NCBI GenBank assembly: GCA_900314195.1
Contig: OMUH01000086.1
Span: 1-35,757, forward strand
Reading direction: 5' to 3'
Length of the DNA stretch: 35,757 nt
From: an uncultured Prevotella sp.
GTDB lineage: Bacteria > Bacteroidota > Bacteroidia > Bacteroidales > Bacteroidaceae
The position numbers and the translations under genes are program-made. Each line of letters starts with the position of its first letter. The first letter of the stretch is position 1. The notes under the pieces were generated by a model. The model saw nothing but the letters and a program-made list of their open reading frames with translations, was not told the DNA's origin and did no database searches. This document shows, one piece after another, positions 1 through 7,247 of this stretch.

Positions 1-106
1 CTAAATAAAATTGAGACTACCAAACAATACGGCATTTATTTTAGTGATATTCAGAACTTTATATCAGATTATAACGTTAGCAGTACGAGGGCATAGAAAA
101 CTCAGA

Positions 107-114
107 TATATTTG
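107..114 (+). promoter_or_regulatory. Candidate -7 box for the Cys-cluster protein gene
   Basis: TATATTTG matches the Bacteroidetes -7 consensus TAnnTTTG and would give a leader of about 40 nt before the ATG at 161. I see no convincing -33 TTTG at the right distance, so this rests on one element only. Confidence 0.4.
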
Positions 115-160
115 TGCCGGAAATGCCGCATTAAAGCGGTGTTTGATAAAAAATAATGCT

Positions 161-601
161 ATGAAAAACAACAAGAAAAGTGCAACGGTGTTTGGATATA
201 CCGTTCCTCACGGCTATGCGCTGTGTCTTCAGAGTGACTGTAGTCTGTGCAATAAGTGTACACACTATCTCGCAGCGTCTGCTGACGGACTGGATGAAAT
301 GGAAACTGTTATCATGCCTTCGGCACGCAATGACGGAGCGTGCCGTTATTATAAAGAGAAGCGCATTGTTTCTGGTGCATGGGGCTTCAGTAACATGATG
401 CGCTGCGTGAAGTCTGAAGACGTTCGTGCAATGCGCAGCCAGCTCATAAGTGTCATCGGCAGCCAACCGTCGTTCTATCGCTACAAGCGCGGTGAGGCCA
501 TGCTCTCTCCTGAACGTCAGAAGGAGATTCTGTCTGTGTTCAACAGCTTCGGCTATGACGGTCTGGCTTTTGACAGCTACGCAAGTGTTGTCGACTGGTG
601 A
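161..601 (+). CDS. Uncharacterised small protein with a cysteine cluster (possibly DUF6078)
   Basis: The protein has 146 residues starting at MKNNKK. The reading frame is open further upstream (to 11), but that part has no protein character and covers a likely promoter at 107-114, so I chose the ATG at 161. No signal peptide or membrane segment is visible, so a cytoplasmic location is inferred. The N-terminal third has a cluster CLQSDCSLCNKC, spaced C-x4-C-x2-C-x2-C, with further cysteines in GACRYY and MRCVK. That pattern suggests metal or Fe-S binding, but this is unproven. From memory it resembles small Bacteroidetes proteins labelled DUF6078; I could not check. The gene stands alone and converges on the B12 operon across a shared terminator. 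Confidence 0.75.
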   Translation: MKNNKKSATVFGYTVPHGYALCLQSDCSLCNKCTHYLAASADGLDEMETVIMPSARNDGACRYYKEKRIVSGAWGFSNMMRCVKSEDVRAMRSQLISVIGSQPSFYRYKRGEAMLSPERQKEILSVFNSFGYDGLAFDSYASVVDW

Positions 602-641
602 CGAAGCCTTTTACATTTACAAAGCATTTATGAAATAAAAG

Positions 642-676
642 GGCGGCATTGTCAATGTATTATTGACAATGCCGCC
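642..676. terminator. Bidirectional hairpin terminator
   Basis: A perfect 15-bp inverted repeat (arms 642-656 and 662-676) encloses a 5-nt loop. On the minus strand it is followed by CTTTTATTT, and on the plus strand by a weaker T-containing run. It lies between two convergent genes and can end both the Cys-cluster gene and the long B12 operon. Confidence 0.9.
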
Positions 677-712
677 AAGCTTTATTGTAATATTAAACGT
701 TTCTGGTGTTTA

Positions 713-1720
713 TTATTTCCTGATGACCTTCTTGCCGCTGCTGACAACTACGCCCTTGTAAGCCTTGTCAACACGCTGGCCGGCAAGATTGTAGGCCGGG
801 GCAACGGCGCTCTTGGCGTCTGTTGATGCTTCTGCACCGTTTATGCCGGCTGTCTCAACAGGGAAGCGAACAGCCACGTCGTCGTAAGCGAAGTAGGCCG
901 GCTGTGAAAAGCCATAGCCGTTGTTGTTTGAACCGGAAAGGTTGAAGTCGACGCTGCCGACAGGGCCGAGCACGGAGAGATCAAACTTTGTCCATTCTCT
1001 GATGATGTTGTCTGGGCCGTTGACGAGATACATTTCTGCAACGGTGCCGGTAGGTGTGCCATCGGCGTGATAGCCCGTAGCGGTCAGCTTCACCCAGTCA
1101 GAATCACCTATCTTGGCAGTCAGATTGTTGCCGCCGATATAGCAATAAAGAGCGTATGTGGTCTGGTTGACATACATGTGGTCAATAACGCGTTCCTTTC
1201 CGTCTTTGAAGCGGATGGCCGGCAGTGTGTCGCAAGCATTGTAATGGTCTTTATAACCGTAATGCACAGCAAAGTTGTCAGAGCCGTTGTGTCCGCCGCC
1301 CTGGCGCTGTATGCCTTTTGCATCAGGATTGTAGACGGTGAGCTGATAATGGAAATCGCCGTATTGATTAATGTCGCTTGAGTTATAGTTTGAAATTGCA
1401 TGTCCGCCGCACATGTAGCAGTAGCTGTTCCATGCGTGCGGCAGGTCGTGGGCTAGGAAGGTGTTGTTGTCGTCATACCACCAATAGAAATTCTCCTGCT
1501 CTCCATAGCCGCTTTTGCCGTAGAGCATCGCCGCGCCGTACTGTGGGTCGGAAATGAGTGACGACCAGTCGGCAACGCCGCTTGACTGATCTTCTCCGGT
1601 TCCTTGGTAATCCGCATCTTCAAAAGTCAGCGTGCGCAGGGTGTAATCGGCTTCCTGGGCGCCGGCGGTGAGAGTGAATGCCGTCATAACGGCTGCAATG
1701 AGTAAAGATTGTCTCTTCAT
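713..1720 (-). CDS. Secreted DUF4465-type protein with C-terminal sorting-like tail
   Basis: A 335-residue protein with a Sec signal peptide (MKRQSLLIAAVMTAFTLTAGAQ; cleavage after about residue 21). The body, rich in Gly, Asn, Tyr and aromatic residues, with TLTFEDADY near the start, resembles the Bacteroidetes family annotated DUF4465. The last 30 residues (YNLAGQRVDKAYKGVVV then SGKKVIRK) look like the short tail of Prevotella secreted proteins related to type IX secretion sorting domains. It is the last gene of the riboswitch-led B12 operon, 44 nt after the preceding gene, which suggests a role in binding corrinoid at or outside the outer membrane. That role is inferred from context; no binding residues are identified. 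Confidence 0.82.
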   Translation of the reverse strand: MKRQSLLIAAVMTAFTLTAGAQEADYTLRTLTFEDADYQGTGEDQSSGVADWSSLISDPQYGAAMLYGKSGYGEQENFYWWYDDNNTFLAHDLPHAWNSYCYMCGGHAISNYNSSDINQYGDFHYQLTVYNPDAKGIQRQGGGHNGSDNFAVHYGYKDHYNACDTLPAIRFKDGKERVIDHMYVNQTTYALYCYIGGNNLTAKIGDSDWVKLTATGYHADGTPTGTVAEMYLVNGPDNIIREWTKFDLSVLGPVGSVDFNLSGSNNNGYGFSQPAYFAYDDVAVRFPVETAGINGAEASTDAKSAVAPAYNLAGQRVDKAYKGVVVSSGKKVIRK

Positions 1721-1764
1721 ACGATTGAATTTAAAAAAATGAATAAAATTGTGTTTGTTTTTTA

Positions 1765-2229
1765 TTATTTCCAGATGATTTTCCTTGACTGTCCGCGTCT
1801 CGACATTATATATATATGTCCTTTTTGCGGTGAGGCTACAATGCGGCCTGACATGTCGCGTATGACGGTATTGCTGTTGCTGGCCGCCGTTACCGTTATT
1901 GCTGTCAGCACCGGATCGGGAATATCGCCGCCTGCTATGTGCAAGTCAACGGCACCGGTAACCTCTGTTGATGTCTCGCCGAGCCATCCGCAGTACTGGT
2001 TAAGACCGGTGTAGACCTTGATGAAGTCAATGCCGTCGAGCATGGCCGGCTGTCCGTCGGCATTGCTTTCCTCGCCGGTGATGAACGGGTTGGTGGTGCC
2101 GGGTATGACGCTGGTAATGGAGTCGGTGTTAAGTTCGAGAATGTACACGCCGTCAGTGCGTTCCTGTGCTGCACATGTGAGCCATTGGGCAATGGCAAAA
2201 ATAAAAGTAAAGAGTAAAGTTTTTTTCAT
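1765..2229 (-). CDS. Short secreted protein: orphan copy of neighbour's C-terminal module plus sorting-like tail
   Basis: The protein has 154 residues. An in-frame TTG lies three codons upstream (2238), but the ATG at 2229 (MKKTLLFTF) gives a standard signal peptide ending CAAQ. Residues about 55-98 closely match the last 45 residues of the next gene upstream (2274-3479): both have ADG, DFI(K/R)VYTG, NQ, CGW, GETSTE and DLH in the same order, 21 identities in the 31-residue core. After this the two differ. This protein ends in a tail with IRDMSGRIV, a KG-Y turn and basic residues, resembling a type IX secretion type A sorting domain. It lies in the B12 operon, 44 nt from each neighbour. The function is unknown. 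Confidence 0.75.
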   Translation of the reverse strand: MKKTLLFTFIFAIAQWLTCAAQERTDGVYILELNTDSITSVIPGTTNPFITGEESNADGQPAMLDGIDFIKVYTGLNQYCGWLGETSTEVTGAVDLHIAGGDIPDPVLTAITVTAASNSNTVIRDMSGRIVASPQKGHIYIMSRRGQSRKIIWK

Positions 2230-2251
2230 TGTATTCAACTATTGATGTCTG

Positions 2252-2271
2252 TATATACGGCTATATACGGC
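2252..2271. repeat. 10-bp perfect tandem repeat, two copies
   Basis: TATATACGGC occurs at 2252-2261 and again at 2262-2271, in the 44-nt gap between two genes of the B12 operon. It may be chance or a small slippage-prone spacer; no function is evident. Confidence 0.6.
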
Positions 2272-2273
2272 TG

Positions 2274-3479
2274 CTATTCATCAGGCTTAAGGTGCAGGTC
2301 TTCGCCGCGGCATATCTCTGTGGAAGTCTCGCCAATCCATCCGCATGTCTGGTTGACGCCGGTGTATACACGAATGAAATCGGCTCCGGGGAGATGCACC
2401 TTCCGGCCGTCGGCGTCTACTGCCCAGTCGATGTTGAAGCAGGCTTTGTGGTCAACGTCGTTCGGATGGTTGTCGGCATATCCCCAGTCGTAGGCGTAGA
2501 GCACATAGTAGCGTCCGCGTCCGCTTTCGTCAACGGCGTTAGGTGCGAGACGCGAGCCCCGGAATGTCATGCTGTCGGCAGATATCCATTCTGGATAATA
2601 AGACTGTGAATGGTATTTGTTCTTCTCAACATATCCGTGGCCGCCACGTGAGTCGGTCCATAATATATATGTAGAGTCGTTAACAGACAGATTTGATGAA
2701 GGTGTCGGAATGTGGCCTTCCGGCGTGCGGTGATAGGTCATTGAATAGCCGTGCAGAGTCTCCGGTTTGTAATATTCCGAGCCGGCCAGCTCATACCATG
2801 GGTCGTCGGACAAGCCGTTGCCGTTGACGTCGAGGGACACCTCTACGATGCCTGGCTCTGCGCTGCCTCCGTTTTCTTTCTGTGCCTGCGCTGCATAGAA
2901 GGCATTGCCGTAGATTTTGAAGTCATATTCGCCGGGAATGTTCGCTACAGTGTGGTCAAAACCGAAAGTAACATATCCTCCCCATGAGCCGAGGGATACC
3001 ATCACGTCATTTGTGCCGGAGATGCTTTCCTCAGCTTTGCGCCGCATGTCTTCGGCAGTGTTGCCTTTCTCATAATAGGGCATGTTGTTGACAAACTGTC
3101 CCGGTGCAGGACGGTATTCGTAAACGCTGCTGATGTAAGGACTGTAGGCCACCTCTTCATCTGTTACGGTTACACGTGTGTCTGTGCTTACAGGGTTGTC
3201 GGCGTCAGCAATGTCTAAATGCAGGCGATACGTGCCGGTGTCGGCAGGCACGAACAGCAGGTCGCGCTCTGTTGACAGTACGCTGTCAGGCTGACTGCTG
3301 CTGCCGCGCAAAGTCCAACGGTAGGAGCTGCCTGTGAACTCCGGATGCAGCCTGAGCAGACGCATGCGCTCAACGACATAGTCGCTGTCAATGCCGAGGC
3401 TGACCATTGGTATGTCGCTGTGGCAGGCTGTCAGCAGTATGACGGCTATAGAAAAGATTATTAATTTTATCTTTGACAT
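2274..3479 (-). CDS. PKD-like surface lipoprotein of the B12 operon
   Basis: A 401-residue protein with a lipoprotein signal peptide (lipobox LTAC, Cys19). Residues about 30-110 look like a beta-sandwich of PKD or Ig type (YRWTLRG, DTGTYRLHLDIAD). The larger C-terminal part is rich in Trp, Tyr and Gly and contains a Ca-loop-like stretch DVNGNGLSDDPWYELAGSEY. It ends with DFIRVYTG and CGWIGETSTE, the module also found in the short downstream gene. Bacteroides homologues are usually labelled 'cell surface protein'. Its place directly after the btuB and btuG-like genes suggests a corrinoid-binding accessory lipoprotein, comparable in context to BtuH-type proteins. That equivalence is not established here. 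Residues after the lipid Cys (HSD) are only weakly acidic, so surface exposure is less certain than for the BtuG-like neighbour. Confidence 0.85.
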   Translation of the reverse strand: MSKIKLIIFSIAVILLTACHSDIPMVSLGIDSDYVVERMRLLRLHPEFTGSSYRWTLRGSSSQPDSVLSTERDLLFVPADTGTYRLHLDIADADNPVSTDTRVTVTDEEVAYSPYISSVYEYRPAPGQFVNNMPYYEKGNTAEDMRRKAEESISGTNDVMVSLGSWGGYVTFGFDHTVANIPGEYDFKIYGNAFYAAQAQKENGGSAEPGIVEVSLDVNGNGLSDDPWYELAGSEYYKPETLHGYSMTYHRTPEGHIPTPSSNLSVNDSTYILWTDSRGGHGYVEKNKYHSQSYYPEWISADSMTFRGSRLAPNAVDESGRGRYYVLYAYDWGYADNHPNDVDHKACFNIDWAVDADGRKVHLPGADFIRVYTGVNQTCGWIGETSTEICRGEDLHLKPDE

Positions 3480-3486
3480 TATCCTG

Positions 3487-3537
3487 ATTGAGTCTTTATA
3501 ATTGAGCCTTAAAATATTAAGTCTTAAAATATTGAGT
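3487..3537 (-). repeat. Four phased ATTGAGT-type repeats in the leader of the PKD lipoprotein gene
   Basis: Plus-strand ATTGAGT (3487-3493), ATTGAGC (3501-3507), ATTAAGT (3516-3522) and ATTGAGT (3531-3537) recur every 14-15 nt. The outer two units form a 15-bp tandem repeat (3508-3522 and 3523-3537; one mismatch). The array ends 8 nt before the ATG at 3479, inside the 116-nt gap after the btuG-like gene. It could bind a regulator or allow slippage that changes translation. Confidence 0.65.
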
Positions 3538-3595
3538 TTTAATAGAGAAGAACTATATGCATACTCAGATATTATAAGCTCCTCACGCTGTCATT

Positions 3596-4786
3596 CTAAT
3601 AAAGAAAGACCATGTGGGCCGGTATGTCGCCCGTGCGCACACTCCACTTACGGCGTCCGTCACGGGAGTAGCAGTGCAGCTGTCCGCTTGACACGTAGTT
3701 CTTTGCGTCAGTAACGTATATGTCGCCGTTGGCAGGGTTTACGGCAATGCCGTAGGGTATTGTTATGTCGCTCTCTGTGCCGTCGGTAATGAAATGATCA
3801 GTGATGAGCTTCTTTGTGCGTACGTCGATGATGCCGTAGGTGACGGTGTTCTTTTCGGTGCTGTTGTTCCACTGCACGCTGTAGAAGAAAAGAGAATCGC
3901 CGCTGATGCACATCTCTGAGCATGGTATGTCGAGGGTGTCGCTGACATACATCTCATTGCTCCATTTGTATTTTTTCTGCATGACAAACATGCGCGACGG
4001 CACGGCGCCATAGTTGCCGCGGCTTGTCACCCACAGCTTGCCGTACCGGTCGGCACGCAGCCTGTGCAGGTTGATGCCTACGGCAATACGTTTCATCTGC
4101 CGCATGTTCTGCCGGTCTACAACGGAAACGGTGAAGTCGTAGTCGGGTACACGGTAGCCGCCGGAATTGGCAATATAAATGTAGTCGCCGATGATGGCCA
4201 GCTCTTCAGGCTGATAGCCTACGGTGCACTTCCGGGTTACCTTCAGAGTGGTTGTGTCTACTTCATAGACCGCACCTTTCTGTGCGTCGCGGTCTATGCG
4301 CACCGGCCCTACGTATGCCGACACGTATGCCTTGCCATCGGCAAACTGTATGTAACGGCAGTTGGGAATATCTATCTGCGTGATGCGGTGAAGGGTGCGC
4401 GCATCCATAACCTCCACCTTGTGTGAGCAGTTGATGACAGCATACAGCTTGCTGCCGTATATCTGAATGTCGTTGCCGACGTCGCCAAGCTCCTTGACAA
4501 CGGTGGGGTTGCGGGTGGGGTACAGGTTGCGCTCATAATAGCCGTTGCGGTAGTCGACATAGTCAATAGAGGCCTTGTTGCTGCCCATGTTGCCTTCGTT
4601 GAGGAGATACATGCCGCGTGGCTCAGCGTCAGGCTGCGGACCGCCAGGCAGAATGTCGTACTCGGTAGGCACAACAAGCTCGTCCTCGCGGCAAGCGTCA
4701 AAAAACAATGAGACTGTCAGAAACAGGACAATGTATGCGGCCTTGCTTATTGAAAAGTAAATGTTTATATGATGTTTGAATATCAT
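3596..4786 (-). CDS. btuG: BtuG-like beta-propeller surface lipoprotein
   Basis: A 396-residue lipoprotein with lipobox LFFDAC (Cys about 32) followed by the acidic run REDE, which fits the Bacteroidetes surface-export signal (acidic residues right after the lipid Cys). The body repeats blade-like units (VEVMDARTLHRITQIDIPN; VYEVDTTTLKVTRKCTVG; VSVVDRQNMRQMKRIAVG), as in YncE-type seven-bladed propellers. BtuG of Bacteroides has this architecture, caps BtuB and binds cobalamin with very high affinity. The gene directly follows the BtuB gene (72-nt gap) in a riboswitch-led operon, which supports assigning it to this role. Family (propeller lipoprotein) is firm; BtuG orthology is inferred from architecture and context. 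Confidence 0.85.
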   Translation of the reverse strand: MIFKHHINIYFSISKAAYIVLFLTVSLFFDACREDELVVPTEYDILPGGPQPDAEPRGMYLLNEGNMGSNKASIDYVDYRNGYYERNLYPTRNPTVVKELGDVGNDIQIYGSKLYAVINCSHKVEVMDARTLHRITQIDIPNCRYIQFADGKAYVSAYVGPVRIDRDAQKGAVYEVDTTTLKVTRKCTVGYQPEELAIIGDYIYIANSGGYRVPDYDFTVSVVDRQNMRQMKRIAVGINLHRLRADRYGKLWVTSRGNYGAVPSRMFVMQKKYKWSNEMYVSDTLDIPCSEMCISGDSLFFYSVQWNNSTEKNTVTYGIIDVRTKKLITDHFITDGTESDITIPYGIAVNPANGDIYVTDAKNYVSSGQLHCYSRDGRRKWSVRTGDIPAHMVFLY

Positions 4787-4858
4787 TCGAACGGCGTTAT
4801 AACTATGTCAGAACTATTTTGTTATTTTATGTTATTTTATTATGACGTTGTCAACATG

Positions 4859-6847
4859 TTACAGTTCTACTACTATGCCGGCACGGTAGTTGCGTTTCGG
4901 CATAGGGTAATTGAGCACTACGTCATAATCCTGGCTGAACAAGTTGTTGATTTCAACTGAAAAACGCAGACGACAGCGATGCAGCGCAATGTCTTTCTGC
5001 AAAGACAGGTCGCTCGTGTACCATGGCTGAGTATAGTTGTAGCGGATGTTCTCCTGCTGGTTGTAGCGCTCGCCGGTGTAGATGAAACTGTAGTTGAGGC
5101 GCCATCCCTGCCATGCTGCCATTACAATGGCTGAACCTGAATTCCATGGAATGTAGGGAATCTGATCGCGGTAGTAATTATCAGCCTTGTCGGTTATGTC
5201 GATGGCGTCCTGATATGTGTACTGCACCTTTGTGGTGAGGCTGATGCCGGCAGGCAGGCGGAACAGAAATGCCATCTGAGCGTCTATGCCCGTTATGCGC
5301 ACGCGGCCGAGGTTGAGCATCGTCCAGCGGAACTGCTGTCCTTTTGGGTAGGCTATAATCTTGTCAGTGACGTTGTTGAGATATGCATCGGCAGACAGAT
5401 GAAAGGCCTCAAGGAAACCGTGGCGGCTGTCAATGTGCAGCGTTAGTCCGCCGTCATATTGTGTTGCTGTTTCCGGTTTAAGATAAGCGTTGCCCATGTC
5501 TGTATAATAGAGGTCGTTAAAGGTAGGCATGCGGTAGCTGCGCTTTGCAAAGGCACGCAGGCTGAACGGCCTGGCAGCCTGCCACGATGCAAAAGCACCG
5601 GTGGTGAACTTTGACTTCAGCGGAGCCTGGTCGCGTGAGCGCTTTTCTTCATCGACTATGGTGCCGAGGCATGACAGCTGTATGCGCAGATGTGCCGGAA
5701 GGTCGAGTGATGCTGCTGCTGACAGCCAGTGTGTGGTGCGGTGAACGCACATGTACTCGCTCAGACGGTTGTGCTGGATGTCGTATGCAGCTGACATTTT
5801 AAGCCAGTCGGTTATGTTTAGCAGAGCGGCGGCAGAGAGATATATTTCTTTCTGCTTATAGATGTTGTCAACGTGAATCAGCTTGTCGTCGTTGTTGACA
5901 TAGCGTGTATAGTCGTAAGCGTATTTGCCGTTAATCTTAAGGCTCAACAGTGAAGAAACGGCCTTTTGCCATTGTGTCTGCACGAACGAGTTGCGGTCCC
6001 ACAGCCGCTCGCCGCGCCGCCAGACATTGTTGACGATGGCGCCGGGCACGCCGCGTTCACTGCTGTAGTGATATACCTGTACGTTCCATTTTGCGCCGCG
6101 TGACAGACCGTATAGTCCGGCTTCAAGGCGCATGGCGTCGATGTCGCCGTTCTGCCTGACGGCTGTAGTGTCGTATGCCAGTTGTCCTGACGGGGTGACA
6201 CGGCGGTAACGGAATTTGTATTTGCCGCTTGAGTTAACCCACTCGGCGTCGGCAGACATGCTGATGCTTGAGCTTATTTTATGCTCTATATACAGTGATG
6301 GATTTACAAGGTCGAAGGAACCTCCCTTCAGCGTGGCACGCAGGTGTGTGTCGCGGCCGTCGTCGAAAGCAGGACGGCGCGTCTCGAGATAAATGCTTCC
6401 GGCAGAGCCGAACTCGCGTGCCGACTGGAATATGTCGCTCTTTTGTCCGTTGTAAAGACGTATGGATGAGATGTTCTCAAGAGAATATTTTCCGAGGTCA
6501 ACCTGTCCGTTCTGTGCGTTGCCGAGCTCTATGCCATTATAGTAAACCCCCATATGGTTAGTACCCATGGAACGAATGTTGACAGTCTTCAGACCGCCAA
6601 CGCCGCCATAGTCCTTCAGCTGTACGCCGGAAAAATAGCGCAGTGCATCTGCCACGCTCAGCGAGTTGAGCGAGCGCAACTCCTCTCCGGTAAGAACTTG
6701 TGCCGGTACTACGTCTTTCTGTGTCATGTCGGCTCCGAGAATGATGACCTCGCCGACACGATGTGTAGAGTCGGTGAGTGCCGATTGGCCACAAACGCAG
6801 AAAGCGTACAGAAACAGCGTGCCTGTAAGCAATATACTTTTTGTCAT
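4859..6847 (-). CDS. btuB: TonB-dependent vitamin B12 outer-membrane receptor
   Basis: The 662-residue protein starts MTKSILLTGTLFLYAF with a signal peptide ending CVCGQ. The open frame continues upstream to 6931, but that part lies in the riboswitch, so I set the start at 6847. An N-terminal plug domain is clear (VADALRYFSGVQLKDYGG; VNIRSMGTNHMGVYYNG; ENISSIRLYNG), followed by a beta-barrel with many aromatic-ended strands and a final strand closing GIVVEL. It lacks the N-terminal carboxypeptidase-like domain of SusC-type receptors, and its length suits BtuB. The cobalamin riboswitch in its leader identifies the substrate. It would import cobalamin using TonB energy; the BtuG-like lipoprotein follows. 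Confidence 0.93.
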   Translation of the reverse strand: MTKSILLTGTLFLYAFCVCGQSALTDSTHRVGEVIILGADMTQKDVVPAQVLTGEELRSLNSLSVADALRYFSGVQLKDYGGVGGLKTVNIRSMGTNHMGVYYNGIELGNAQNGQVDLGKYSLENISSIRLYNGQKSDIFQSAREFGSAGSIYLETRRPAFDDGRDTHLRATLKGGSFDLVNPSLYIEHKISSSISMSADAEWVNSSGKYKFRYRRVTPSGQLAYDTTAVRQNGDIDAMRLEAGLYGLSRGAKWNVQVYHYSSERGVPGAIVNNVWRRGERLWDRNSFVQTQWQKAVSSLLSLKINGKYAYDYTRYVNNDDKLIHVDNIYKQKEIYLSAAALLNITDWLKMSAAYDIQHNRLSEYMCVHRTTHWLSAAASLDLPAHLRIQLSCLGTIVDEEKRSRDQAPLKSKFTTGAFASWQAARPFSLRAFAKRSYRMPTFNDLYYTDMGNAYLKPETATQYDGGLTLHIDSRHGFLEAFHLSADAYLNNVTDKIIAYPKGQQFRWTMLNLGRVRITGIDAQMAFLFRLPAGISLTTKVQYTYQDAIDITDKADNYYRDQIPYIPWNSGSAIVMAAWQGWRLNYSFIYTGERYNQQENIRYNYTQPWYTSDLSLQKDIALHRCRLRFSVEINNLFSQDYDVVLNYPMPKRNYRAGIVVEL

Positions 6848-6904
6848 AATTTTGTTATCCTTAACTTCTCCAATCCACGAGAGAAATAAGATTAATACCC
6901 ATGC

Positions 6905-7065
6905 AACGGCAGGTCTTCTGGCTCGCGGCACATAACGGACGGCCTTCCCGAAAAAATGTCAGTGGCACGCAAAAATGGTCCGTTAAGTAATATCAAGGCC
7001 GCACACAGCAGCGGGACTGTCGGAGATTCGCACTCCGTTCCCTTTTAATCGCGCGTTAAGCGCAA
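6905..7065 (-). promoter_or_regulatory. Cobalamin (B12) riboswitch, in the leader of btuB
   Basis: Read on the minus strand, the conserved blocks appear in order: AAAGGGAACGGAGTGCGAAT, then CTCCGACAGTCCCGCTGCTG, then GCCACTG, then GGGAAGGC, and finally the B12 box GAGCCAGAAGACCTGCC (6908-6924). This is the classic adenosylcobalamin-type aptamer. The btuB ATG is about 58 nt beyond the B12 box. I see no hairpin with a T-tract in that interval, so control at translation initiation is more likely than a terminator switch. High B12 should repress the leftward operon. The 5' end is approximate. Confidence 0.96.
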
Positions 7066-7079
7066 ACCAATTGCATTTG

Positions 7080-7087
7080 CAAAATTA
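7080..7087 (-). promoter_or_regulatory. Candidate -7 box for the riboswitch-btuB operon
   Basis: On the minus strand this reads TAATTTTG (consensus TAnnTTTG). It would start transcription near 7073, just ahead of the riboswitch. No clear -33 TTTG is seen; the expected position (about 7107-7110) is AT-rich. Confidence 0.5.
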
Positions 7088-7130
7088 CGAAAAAATTAAC
7101 AGCTATGAATTTTTATAAATAGTTTTTTTA

Positions 7131-7138
7131 TAATTTTG
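7131..7138 (+). promoter_or_regulatory. Candidate -7 box for the btuF operon
   Basis: TAATTTTG matches the -7 consensus and gives a leader of about 100 nt for btuF. Its expected -33 region falls at about 7107-7111, the same place as that of the divergent btuB promoter, so the two would be back to back. The plus-strand leader is too short and lacks the conserved blocks for a second cobalamin riboswitch. Confidence 0.45.
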
Positions 7139-7247
7139 CACCATTGTTTGCTGTTTGTCCGATTTTGTTATTTCGTGAATAGTTGTTTTCTTGCAAACAG
7201 TTGATTCTAAAATTTGGTATATGCAGATACACATTTAATAATATTAT

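Noticed and set aside
6848-6931. Upstream extension of the btuB frame to 6931
   Set aside because: It translates the riboswitch B12 box and expression region; the ATG at 6847 is followed directly by a signal peptide.
7021-7062. tRNA-like T-arm pattern (GTGCGAATCTCC)
   Set aside because: It is a conserved block of the cobalamin riboswitch; no anticodon or acceptor stem is present.
7139-7247. Second riboswitch on the plus strand ahead of btuF
   Set aside because: The leader is only about 100 nt and lacks a B12 box or the GGGAA/CCCGC blocks.
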